A stretch of 64,000 bases of DNA, taken from positions 3,658,001 through 3,722,000 of the forward strand of contig NZ_AP025281.1 of the NCBI RefSeq assembly GCF_024347195.1, given 5' to 3'. A program made the position numbers and the translations under genes. Below are positions 11,901 through 18,298 of this stretch, piece after piece. Numbering within the stretch: the first letter of the stretch is position 1; the number at the start of each line of letters is the position of its first letter. Below the pieces are notes generated by a model. The model was not told where the DNA came from. It saw only the letters and a program-made list of their open reading frames with translations, and did not search any database. This stretch comes from Aliamphritea hakodatensis. GTDB lineage: Bacteria; Pseudomonadota; Gammaproteobacteria; Pseudomonadales; Balneatricaceae.

Positions 11901-12095
11901 GGTCGCCTGATAAATTTCTTTCAGCGAAACTTTGCAGCCCTGCTGACGCAGACTGTTAAGTAATTTCATCATGAACATTGAATCCAGCCCTGACTCCAGT
12001 AACCGGGTTTCCCCGTGTAACTGTGAGTCCTCTGTTTTGAGGGCCTTACAAATGGCTGAACGAGTCTGAGTTATGATATTTTGCTGGCGCTGCAC
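5964..12095 (-). CDS. irp2: Irp2/HMWP2-like nonribosomal peptide synthetase
   Basis: This 2043-residue NRPS is close to the length I recall for HMWP2. Order: aryl carrier protein (ESGLDS, Ser39), cyclization domain 1 (from about 98), adenylation domain (FTSGSTGTPKG at about 700, NGKVDRKAL near 1380) interrupted by a methyltransferase-like epimerase insertion around 1100-1300, peptidyl carrier (LGGDSL, Ser1437), cyclization domain 2 (from about 1490, intact DNMLLDGLS), and a second carrier (DAGANSL, Ser1979). By family knowledge it loads salicylate on the aryl carrier, activates cysteine, and forms two thiazoline rings. The start is GTG, with GGGAGGA five bases upstream. Oddities: Cy1 has DLVIMDASG, so Gly replaces the usual Ser of DxxxxDxxS, and the SAM motif of the insertion is degenerate (EVDARSG). 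It has its own 117-bp upstream region and is followed directly by irp1. Confidence 0.95.
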   Translation of the reverse strand: MQRQQNIITQTRSAICKALKTEDSQLHGETRLLESGLDSMFMMKLLNSLRQQGCKVSLKEIYQATSWQLLEQLICSRLELADATDPVDEQCRWPVMTDGKPFPLTPVQHAYFIGRGEHQPLGGNACHLYQEFDGEQLSAGQLNAAISQLVGRHPMLNVAFAADGTQCWQANPVWSGVRVHDFADLSDADRQHALQELRQQLSHRVLNIESGQTFDVQLSLLGNGCHRIHVNIDLVIMDASGFSLFFNELSDLLRGNILPALATDYDFCSYLVQEQGVLNDSRESAEAFWRQQLEDLPPAPALPLSTDPGLVTRPAFVRRRLELQSSEWQQFQAYANGLGVTPTMVLAALYGEVLARWSGLPRVLLNLTVFDCHPFNEAVSQMLADFTNIVLLDYAVSEADLISAVRRLQARFTEVYEHRGMSGVEVLRELRKQGSHPHGCPVVFTSNLNQSLYGDDLNGPLGVPGWGSSQTPQVWIDFVAFKHGDGVILQWDSVDQIFPDDLVATMFTAFSHLVTRLLTSQQHWQLPLPDLLPVDQKAVRDEINSCREKLPQGLLHQRIFNHAECCPDAPALLSEHLDLTFAELTLAARRLAADLVTCGLKPGGNVAVSMDKGAGQTVAVLGILYAGGVYVPVPPDQPLARRSAIYDSAEIDIVIRCEMSHGQYEWHPDKTYVFWQSDTQPLSVQQGGADPLAPAYIIFTSGSTGTPKGVVVSHQAALNTCMDINQRHGVAHHDRMLALSALHFDLSVYDIFGVLSVGGALVVPQQTQLRDPMAWERLLVHHGVTLWNTVPALFDMLLTFCEGMGLPGPGLLRTVMLSGDWISLSLPARYRAFNKAGRFSAMGGATEAAIWSNECMVDEVLPHWPSVPYGYPLSNQAYRVVDESGRDCPDWVAGELWIGGAGVALGYCNDAEKTAAHFIGVSEGAYAGRWYRTGDMGRYWPDGMLEFLGRRDNQVKVGGYRIELGEIDAALNRLAGVKNGVTLALGNGNGADKYLESFIVPEGAGLMNQVMPDSRLSDSYRALFDVAERFPGGNRDQEAAALANYIGLHLQRYCAEPGISKPVKAWESDYQLAGPFSEVFADWFELLERQGMACRVAGRHQLAEYALSLPAEPQACFEVDEHSDRQLAAVMRGTVPPPVLLDTAFSPEAQLFADIDNSLCIQTIVLAIAELSVQLQRPVRVVEVDARSGICAAHIATLLSPQQISYTALDGSLAMVQKATQRLQRFSHAEAIHGSDAWPADLHHCADVILLNNCLHRHEDIDARLKVVAELAAPQAMLAVLEIQTLLPQVLISARLLEMSVPVLLSQSTLLDSFTREGLGLELQWQTGSQFGFILRFQDPVYRGDAGQAAEALAQFLPGYMVPRRFTFMDSLPLTLNGKVDRKALAESVRPEILLSDQPVRLPETAAECAVAEVWQVLFGSGPFQRDSDFFLLGGDSLMATRCVGELAGRGYHAELTDVFSYPQLSGFAARLSDAAQCCTQTSVLVSDRDGLHQPFPLTAVQQAYWIGRQPGFALGEVSSQFFIEFQVENLDTQRFNRAMDRLIAQHDMLRAVVRNHQQQILNAVPAFNLPLHQVADVTGAEAEQLRDRLSHQVRDPAIWPVFDIQACADGQGNARLFVCLDNMLLDGLSMQIFLSDLETLYLHPDGKLPALEISFRDYVCSVSEPEQAESRRYWLQQLTDLPPVPQLPLQADPDHLRKAAFIRVAGELNPADWQALRGLTARHQLTPSVVLMGAYAATLAVWSRQSDVTLNLTLFDRRDVHPQIGQILGDFTSLSLLAWRQEDTWLASIQRLQQQLAEDLRYQDVSAVWVMRELARLQSTASASMPVVFTSALGIGSGSFLSDSGWLKPVWGISQTPQVWLDHQVYESDGKLCFNWDAVEALLPKPVLEPMFDDYCQLLNTLIRHPERWGLPLGQLTGTPTVVDKATVPQSVLPDGGAVACPGQADAAVVRTICEQFRETVSLSLSETDNFFDAGANSLQLVQLHGKLLAQGMPLVVTDLFTYPSALSLAEYLGGIAVPQVADGQQQVFQQRRKAGRRRNSL

Positions 12096-12163
12096 AGCGT
12101 CCTCCCGGCTAAATTTTGGACGAACGGAACCGTCCCGCTGATCAGGAAATTTACAAAAGGATT

Positions 12164-12172
12164 AAGCGTAAT
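12164..12172 (-). promoter_or_regulatory. Candidate activator site upstream of irp2 (ATTACGCTT)
   Basis: The 9-mer ATTACGCTT on the minus strand lies 69 bp upstream of the irp2 GTG. The identical 9-mer lies 76 bp upstream of the TonB receptor gene, the other operon start in the cluster. In Yersinia, AraC-type YbtA binds upstream of the receptor, irp2 and ybtP operons, so a shared element is expected. The match is short and could be chance. Confidence 0.35.
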
Positions 12173-12186
12173 TTCGGTTTAAAACA

Positions 12187-12215
12187 GAGGTCAGCTGATT
12201 ACTCCGCTGGCCTCA
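12187..12215 (-). terminator. Hairpin at the end of the MFS gene, possible attenuating terminator
   Basis: GAGGCCAGC and GCTGACCTC form a 9-bp stem with one mismatch and a 10-base loop. It overlaps the MFS stop codon. On the minus strand it is followed by TGTTTT, a weak U-tract. It may partly separate MFS transcription from irp2. Confidence 0.35.
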
Positions 12216-13466
12216 GGCATTTCCGGACCACATATGACAACAGGCATAATGCCGCCTGACCGACCGGAAAACAGTCACACCCGCCACAGCAGTCGCGATG
12301 ACAGCTACAGCAAACAACACGTTGTATCCATACCCGGAAACCAGCCACCCACCCAGCAGGGCGAATATAATTGCAACCGACATATCCGCTGATTGCAGCA
12401 CGGTGAAATCAACACCCGCTTGTGAACCGTAAGACCAGTCCATCATCAGAGAAAACAAAGCAACAAATTTTCCGGCGGAAACAGCAGATACCAGCACAAA
12501 CATCACAGCCAGCGAACCGGCACCCGGCTGCCAGCCGGTTGTCAGCAGATACAGCCCCAGATAACAGAAAAACTCAGCGACCAGAAAAACGGCTAACATC
12601 CACAGAAAACTGATACGCTGCAATAAAAAACCGGCCAGTAACACACCGCCGAGGCTGGCCAGCGCACCGCCACCAGCCGCCAGTATGCCCAGATCAGCCA
12701 GTTGCATTCCCTGATCAATCATGAACGGAAACAGCATCGCCAGCACACAGCGGGTACCCGCCTGACAGACCACCACCCACAAAATCCCTTTGCGCATAAC
12801 CGGATTTCGCCACACTTGCAGCAGCGACGGGCTGGTACCGTTCACAACCGGCCGTGCGCCCTGCCGGCGCACCAGCAACCAGAAAAACCCGGGGAGTAGC
12901 ATTAACACAGCAATCAGTATTCCCACACCGTATTGCCATCCCCAGGTTCCGGAAATATAGATAAACAAACCACTGCCGATGATCGTGCCCAGGTAGGCAC
13001 CACCCACCTGCATGACATTCCCCAGGCTGCGCTTGCTGTCCGGCAACTGATCCACTGCTAATCCGTCAGCAGCAATATCAGTAACCGTAGAAATCATGGC
13101 GATCACTATCAGCCCACAAAACAGCACAGTAACCTCAGACAATAGCGGGGTCATCAGTAACCCCAGCATGCCCAGAGCAATCAGCCACTGGGGAAACATC
13201 AGCAACAAACCGTGATTTCGCAATCCGGGGCCCGCGTGCCGGAAACGCTCAACCCGGGGGGCCCAGAGAAATTTCAGCGCCCAGGGCAGCATCGCCAGAT
13301 ACAACATGCCGATCTGAGCCGTCGAAACACCTTCAGCTCTCAGGACGGCAGGTATTCCCTGCAGACTGAACATGCCGATCACACTCTGCAATGTGTAAAC
13401 GCCAGCCAGCGTCGTCAGTAATAACGGCAGACTCAGCTCGGGAGTTGCCAAATCACGGTTACTCAT
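12213..13466 (-). CDS. ybtX: MFS transporter of the siderophore cluster (YbtX/Irp8-like)
   Basis: This 417-residue protein has about twelve hydrophobic segments and a charged central loop (LLVRRQGARPV, about residues 195-210), the usual MFS layout and size. YbtX in yersiniabactin islands and Irp8 in piscibactin islands occupy the same place; by family knowledge they are inner-membrane carriers thought to handle the siderophore, with export or recycling both discussed. Here it starts 4 bp after the receptor stop codon, so the two are almost certainly co-transcribed. A 117-bp gap then separates it from irp2. The transport direction cannot be read from the sequence. Confidence 0.88.
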   Translation of the reverse strand: MSNRDLATPELSLPLLLTTLAGVYTLQSVIGMFSLQGIPAVLRAEGVSTAQIGMLYLAMLPWALKFLWAPRVERFRHAGPGLRNHGLLLMFPQWLIALGMLGLLMTPLLSEVTVLFCGLIVIAMISTVTDIAADGLAVDQLPDSKRSLGNVMQVGGAYLGTIIGSGLFIYISGTWGWQYGVGILIAVLMLLPGFFWLLVRRQGARPVVNGTSPSLLQVWRNPVMRKGILWVVVCQAGTRCVLAMLFPFMIDQGMQLADLGILAAGGGALASLGGVLLAGFLLQRISFLWMLAVFLVAEFFCYLGLYLLTTGWQPGAGSLAVMFVLVSAVSAGKFVALFSLMMDWSYGSQAGVDFTVLQSADMSVAIIFALLGGWLVSGYGYNVLFAVAVIATAVAGVTVFRSVRRHYACCHMWSGNA

Positions 13467-13470
13467 CAGC

Positions 13471-15441
13471 TTAGAATTCCGCTCTGAAAGTCACACCAAA
13501 TTCACGACCTTCACCGTAGTTACTTAACACGGTTGCCCCCTGCTGGAAGGCATAGGTTGTGTAATCTTTATCCGCCACATTGTTCACATAAAAGCGGTAC
13601 GTGAACCGGTCATATTCAAGCTCAGCCGCCATATCCACAAGCGTCAGAGCCGACTGTGACAAAGTATTGGTTTCATTGAAATAAACAGTAGAGTTATGGC
13701 GTGCATTAGCGAGCAGACTCAAACCACCGCCAGCAACAGATACCGGCAACAGATAATCCACACCTAATACGACGGTTGTATCCGGCGCATAAGCCAGGCG
13801 GTTGCCGTTAAGGGCACCATTGCCATCCCGGAACTCAGACTTACCGAATGTTCCTCCCAGGTTCAGGGTCAGATTATCGGTGGCATACCAGGCCAGATCC
13901 AGTTCCACACCCCGACTCCGCGCCTCGCCAAAGTTATCTAACACCTGATTGGGAATATTCCCGGTATACAGCTGGATATCATCGGTATCGATCTGATACA
14001 GCGCACCGCTGAAATCAAGCGAGTGATCAAACAGCGACGTTCGCCACCCCAGCTCGGTACTCAGAGATTTTTCCGTATCGTAACCGGTACTGTTATTGCC
14101 AAAAGGCACTCTGTTAAAACCTTTCGGACGATAGCCACTGGCAACAGATACATAGACCCGTGAATCCTCATTTACCTGCCAGCCAAGCGCTACTTTCGGC
14201 GTCACCAGATTATCAGTCACGCTGGAATCATACGCAGCAATACCAAAACCGGCATTACCGGAATAATCTGAATCAGACTCGATTCTTGACCCCCGCAGGC
14301 CCACTGTCAGGTCGACAGCTTCCGTCAACGCATAACGCCCCTGACCAAAAATTGCCACCGTATCTACATCAACTGTATTCGTTGCGCCGAATGCTTCACC
14401 CTCAAAACGGCGGTTTTCAAAGTAAGCACCAAACACCGTTGACAATTTCTGGCTGTGCTCCGTCTGCAAGCGCAATTCCTGACTGACCGTTTTCTGATCT
14501 TCATGCCACTGCCCTCCCACATACAACCGGTCAACACTCCGGTTCTGGAAGCTGGTAATGCTGCTGAATTTCCGGTTACCCATTTCATGGTTGATATTCA
14601 GCGTATAGCTCTCTACTTCACGGTCAAGCTTGGGTACTGCCTGAGTGGTAGCCTTATTTTTAAATTCCTGAGCGCTCAGATACCACTCTTCATTGCTGTT
14701 CAAATGATCAAAACCCAGTGACAAAGACGCATCCCAGGGGCTGTCTTCCGGCAGGTAGTGCAACCGGATCAGACCACTGTAATTCTCGCTGCCATCAGCA
14801 TCTTTCTCGCCTGTGCCGGTTGCAGGGCGATGATCAATCCGGCCTTCTGTCTGCTGCGAACGCAGGGCGAAGTCGGTATAAACATCGTCACTTAACGCAA
14901 AAGAAGCGGCACCATCCAGTTGCCGGGTCAGATTACTGTAGGTAACACCTGCCGTCGCCTGTGGCTGATCATTCCCCTTACGGGTCACAATATTTATGAT
15001 CCCTCCCTGAGCATTCCCGCCATACAGGGTGCCCTGTGGCCCGCGCAAAAACTCAACCCGGTCAACATTGATCAGTTGCTGCGTCACAAACGCACTGTCC
15101 TGACGCACACCATCCACCAGCACCGTCACCGTTGGCGAATAAAAGTCAGGAGAACTGATTCCCCGGACAGTGGTACTGGTATAGGTCCGGTTACCCCGGC
15201 TTTGAATCAGCAGGCCGGGGAAAACCTTCTGCAAATCTTTAACCTCAGTAACTCCCGCCCGGGCTAACTCTTCACCGGTTTTCACCAGCACTGCAGCGTC
15301 GGTCTCCGCCAGGCTTATATCCTGCTTACTGGCAACCACGGTCACCACATCTGCCTGCCGGGTTTCTGCCACCGCAGCCTGACCTGACGCGACCACCAGA
15401 GCAGTCACTGCAACCCTGGGAAGATAACTACTACTAAACAT
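13471..15441 (-). CDS. fyuA: TonB-dependent ferric-siderophore receptor (FyuA/FrpA-like)
   Basis: This 656-residue outer-membrane protein has a signal peptide (about residues 1-25, ending AVAE), a TonB-box-like stretch DVVTVVAS at about 30-37, a plug domain (VRGISSPDF, LVDGVRQDS, RVEFLRGPQGTLYG, IINIVTRKG at about 85-155), a beta-barrel and a C-terminal aromatic residue (FRAEF). Size and context match FyuA/Psn of yersiniabactin and FrpA of piscibactin. It is the first gene of the receptor-MFS unit and has its own roughly 100-bp promoter region. Expected role: uptake of the ferric complex into the periplasm, powered by TonB. The ligand is inferred from the adjacent synthetases. Confidence 0.95.
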   Translation of the reverse strand: MFSSSYLPRVAVTALVVASGQAAVAETRQADVVTVVASKQDISLAETDAAVLVKTGEELARAGVTEVKDLQKVFPGLLIQSRGNRTYTSTTVRGISSPDFYSPTVTVLVDGVRQDSAFVTQQLINVDRVEFLRGPQGTLYGGNAQGGIINIVTRKGNDQPQATAGVTYSNLTRQLDGAASFALSDDVYTDFALRSQQTEGRIDHRPATGTGEKDADGSENYSGLIRLHYLPEDSPWDASLSLGFDHLNSNEEWYLSAQEFKNKATTQAVPKLDREVESYTLNINHEMGNRKFSSITSFQNRSVDRLYVGGQWHEDQKTVSQELRLQTEHSQKLSTVFGAYFENRRFEGEAFGATNTVDVDTVAIFGQGRYALTEAVDLTVGLRGSRIESDSDYSGNAGFGIAAYDSSVTDNLVTPKVALGWQVNEDSRVYVSVASGYRPKGFNRVPFGNNSTGYDTEKSLSTELGWRTSLFDHSLDFSGALYQIDTDDIQLYTGNIPNQVLDNFGEARSRGVELDLAWYATDNLTLNLGGTFGKSEFRDGNGALNGNRLAYAPDTTVVLGVDYLLPVSVAGGGLSLLANARHNSTVYFNETNTLSQSALTLVDMAAELEYDRFTYRFYVNNVADKDYTTYAFQQGATVLSNYGEGREFGVTFRAEF

Positions 15442-15473
15442 TTTTAATCCTCTGAATATGAATAAAGTATGTT

Positions 15474-15485
15474 GCTGATTTCAGC
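15474..15485. promoter_or_regulatory. Short inverted repeat upstream of the receptor gene
   Basis: GCTGA-TT-TCAGC lies 33 bp upstream of the receptor start codon, between the candidate activator site and the ATG. It is a perfect 5-bp inverted repeat. It is not a Fur-box match. It could be an operator or a leader hairpin. Confidence 0.25.
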
Positions 15486-15516
15486 ACCCGGCAGCTAACT
15501 CAATCAGGGCCAAAAA

Positions 15517-15525
15517 AAGCGTAAT
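15517..15525 (-). promoter_or_regulatory. Candidate activator site upstream of the receptor (ATTACGCTT)
   Basis: This 9-mer, 76 bp upstream of the receptor ATG, is identical and similarly placed to the one upstream of irp2. A near match, CTTACGCCTT, lies in the opposite orientation upstream of the ABC pair at 20134-20143. It is proposed as a binding element for one of the two AraC proteins in the cluster. Confidence 0.35.
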
Positions 15526-15545
15526 CAGTTCTTTCTTAGCGATAC

Positions 15546-16544
15546 CTACATTGCAGCCCTCTGCCTCAGATGGCTCATCCCGACTGGCAGCGAACGCTTA
15601 CGGTACTGCAAAGGTGTGGTATGAAAGTGCTGCTTAAACAGCTTGGCGAAATGCGAAGGGCTCGAATAACCGATATCAAAGGTGATATCGATAATGGCCC
15701 GGTCAGTTTGCTGAAGCGCCACAGCAGCCCTATCCATCCGCGCTTCCTGCAACAGCTGAGAAAAAGAAGTGTTGTACACATCCCTCAATCCCCGCTTAAA
15801 ACTGGTTTCATTCGTACCAACTTCCTGACAAAGACGCTTAATTGACCAATTTTTTTCCGGATGGGCCGTAATCAGTTCGTGAGCGCGCTTAACCTTTGCC
15901 AGTGCCCGGGCCGATATATTCCGCCCGGCATCTGTGCCGCCATCAACCAGCCTGCGAATATGCACAATGACCTGGCTCAGATACTGGTAAGCCTGAGACA
16001 CGACAGAAAGATGATCAGCAGCCTGTAACTCTTCAGTTGCCAGATTCTGCTGTAGTTTTAGCAAAACATACTGCAACTTCTCATCGGCCCTGAAAATCAC
16101 CGGCTCACACGGACTGCAACCCTGTGCCTGCTGAAAACAGGTTACTGACTCAGACAGTTGCTGATAGACAGACTTCAGGTACTCACAGTCAAACGTAATA
16201 TCAAGTAACTGAATATCGCTGTTGCTCTGAACCGCAGTAAACACATCAGCAAATGCCTCAGCGGAAAACAGTAAAGCAGACTCTCCCGGATGAATGATCC
16301 GGATTTCACCGTCATCACGACGCCAACTGATACCGGCACCGGATACCACCGCGATCAGCCGCAAATACCTTTGCGCGCCCCGGGCCAACGCCAAACGGGA
16401 CTGGCACACCCGGCCCGACAACGCATGAATATTACAACCCAGACAATTCCCGAATGACGTACACCGCCCGTCCCCCGAAACAGCCTCCGTCAGGCCTTCA
16501 GGCCTTGCTGTCCGGGATTGCAGATCTAAAATCTGAACATTCAT
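15546..16544 (-). CDS. AraC-family regulator with an N-terminal four-cysteine motif
   Basis: A C-terminal AraC DNA-binding domain (about residues 235-325) is clear: HPEKNWSIKRLCQEVGTNE for the first helix-turn-helix and FDIGYSSPSHFAKLFKQHF for the second. ATG 16544 is preferred to a TTG eight codons upstream. Near the N-terminus are four cysteines spaced C-x5-C-x2-C-x8-C (CTSFGNCLGC then GRVC), followed by a cupin-like sensing region. The gene sits between the ABC transporter pair, whose last gene ends 53 bp upstream, and the receptor operon. YbtA and PbtA, the known activators of this pathway class, are AraC proteins at a comparable position. Likely role: siderophore-responsive activator of the receptor and biosynthesis promoters. 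The cysteine cluster might bind metal or sense redox state; that is inference. Confidence 0.9.
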   Translation of the reverse strand: MNVQILDLQSRTARPEGLTEAVSGDGRCTSFGNCLGCNIHALSGRVCQSRLALARGAQRYLRLIAVVSGAGISWRRDDGEIRIIHPGESALLFSAEAFADVFTAVQSNSDIQLLDITFDCEYLKSVYQQLSESVTCFQQAQGCSPCEPVIFRADEKLQYVLLKLQQNLATEELQAADHLSVVSQAYQYLSQVIVHIRRLVDGGTDAGRNISARALAKVKRAHELITAHPEKNWSIKRLCQEVGTNETSFKRGLRDVYNTSFSQLLQEARMDRAAVALQQTDRAIIDITFDIGYSSPSHFAKLFKQHFHTTPLQYRKRSLPVGMSHLRQRAAM

Positions 16545-16597
16545 ATCGCCGCTCAACTGTCGTTTCAAAAACCTTCAAAAACTGTCACTGACAGGGA

Positions 16598-18298
16598 TCA
16601 GCCCTGCCGCCACAGCACCTGATATTCCGGCACACCTGCCAACAAAACCTGATGCGTACCCTCTGCCGCCAACTTACCCTGCTGCAGGAAAACCACCTTA
16701 TCTGCGCCGGCCACCAGAGTTTCTCTGTGGGCAATCATAATCAGCGTCCTGCTCAGCTTCAGGCGCTGTAGCAGCTGCATAATTTTTGCTTCGTTCTCAA
16801 TATCCAGAGCCGCACTGATCTCATCCAGCAACAACACACTGGCGTCCGTCAGCAAAGCACGGGCAAGCGCCAGACGCTGACGTTCGCCACCGGATAACAG
16901 GCCACCCGCCTCGCCGATATGACTGTCATACCCCGCCGGCAGCCGACCAATGAATTCATGACAACCGGCTTCCTGACACGCCCGGATAACGTCCTCCCGG
17001 GTCAACCCTTCACGGGATAACATCAGGTTATTCAGCACTGTGTCGTCAAGCAGAAAAATATCCTGACTGACCAGCGCCAACTGCCCGTAAAACGACCGGT
17101 CAGAACAAGCCGCCAACCGGGTATTGCCAATCCTGATTTCACCGTGCTGCTGTGGCCAGAACCGCGCCAGCAAGCTCAGCAGGGTTGTCTTACCTGAGCC
17201 GGAGGGCCCGGTAATAACCGTCAGCTCCCCCTGACGGGCCGTAAAGCTGATATCACTGACCGCCGGCACCACGCATCCCGGATACCCGAATCCCACGGCA
17301 GTCAGCTTCACATCTCCGTTAACCGGGGCATCTGCCTGCTCAACCACCATAGCCGGGCTGTCTGCCAGTTCGGACAACCGAACCGCCGCCTGTTCAATAA
17401 ACCGGGTTTCAGCCATCGTGAAAGACACCTGCATCAGGGTCCTGCTCAAACGCGTTGAAGCAACCAGAAACACCAGAAAAACCGCCAGCGACAGCTGCGC
17501 TGAAAAATACAGGTAGGTACTGAGCAGTAAAAAGACAACAAAGCCGAATTCAGAAAGGACAGTAAAAAATAAAGGAGCCAGCCCAATGCTCATCTCATGT
17601 CGCAAACTTTTATCCCGGGTTTCATTCACCTGATGCCGCAACACTGCAAGCGCTGCGCCGGAACGGCCACTGAGCTGAATATCCCGCACCCCGGATACCC
17701 AATCCATCATCACCTGATTCGCCTCACCCAGCATCGAAAGAAAGGCTTTTGAACTGCGGTTACTTTTAGCTTTGAACCAGGCCTGCGCCAGCAATGCCAG
17801 AGGCAGACCGCAAAGCAATGCCAGCCCCAGCCGCCAGTCATAAGCAAGCAACCCGGCTGACATCGTCAGATACGCAGCCACCGATGCCACAAACTGTGAA
17901 AAAAAGTGCGACAGAATCGTTTCAATGAACTCAATATCTTTGTTAATCGCCTGAGAAAGCTGCCCGGGACTGTAACGTTGAAAAAACCCCAGCGGGACCC
18001 TGAAAAAATGCCGGGCAAGCGTCTCTCTTAACACCGCACACCCCCGGTACGTCATCATGCCTGAGCAGATCATTGTTTGCCGGGTAAACCAGGTTCGCAG
18101 CATTAACACCAGCATATTCGTCAGCGCCAGACCGACAATCAGCGTTACATCCGCCTGACCCGACAGCAGACTTTCCAGCAACGGAATAAACAGCAGGTAC
18201 GGCACCGCAATACAGACACCTTCAGCCACGGCAAACAGGAAGCTGTCGCGAAGATCCGAACGGGAAAAAACATCCATTTCAAACAAAGGCTTAAGCAC
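16598..18298 (-). CDS. ybtQ: ABC half-transporter, permease-ATPase fusion (YbtQ-like)
   Basis: This 566-residue protein has an N-terminal six-helix exporter-fold membrane domain (about 15-305) and an ATPase domain with Walker A GPSGSGKTT, signature LSGGERQRLALARAL and Walker B VLLLDEISAALD. It overlaps the upstream ABC gene by 8 bp, so the two are translated together and probably form a heterodimer. In Yersinia, YbtP and YbtQ have this same exporter-like architecture yet are needed for ferric-yersiniabactin uptake through the inner membrane. Being the second gene of the pair, it is named YbtQ-like. An export role cannot be excluded. Confidence 0.9.
   Translation of the reverse strand: MLKPLFEMDVFSRSDLRDSFLFAVAEGVCIAVPYLLFIPLLESLLSGQADVTLIVGLALTNMLVLMLRTWFTRQTMICSGMMTYRGCAVLRETLARHFFRVPLGFFQRYSPGQLSQAINKDIEFIETILSHFFSQFVASVAAYLTMSAGLLAYDWRLGLALLCGLPLALLAQAWFKAKSNRSSKAFLSMLGEANQVMMDWVSGVRDIQLSGRSGAALAVLRHQVNETRDKSLRHEMSIGLAPLFFTVLSEFGFVVFLLLSTYLYFSAQLSLAVFLVFLVASTRLSRTLMQVSFTMAETRFIEQAAVRLSELADSPAMVVEQADAPVNGDVKLTAVGFGYPGCVVPAVSDISFTARQGELTVITGPSGSGKTTLLSLLARFWPQQHGEIRIGNTRLAACSDRSFYGQLALVSQDIFLLDDTVLNNLMLSREGLTREDVIRACQEAGCHEFIGRLPAGYDSHIGEAGGLLSGGERQRLALARALLTDASVLLLDEISAALDIENEAKIMQLLQRLKLSRTLIMIAHRETLVAGADKVVFLQQGKLAAEGTHQVLLAGVPEYQVLWRQG

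Noticed and set aside
1..12095. Pyochelin-type synthetases (PchE/PchF)
   Set aside because: The presence of a PKS module in the second protein, a second Cy-carrier pair in the first and YbtPQ-type transporters fit the yersiniabactin/piscibactin class instead.
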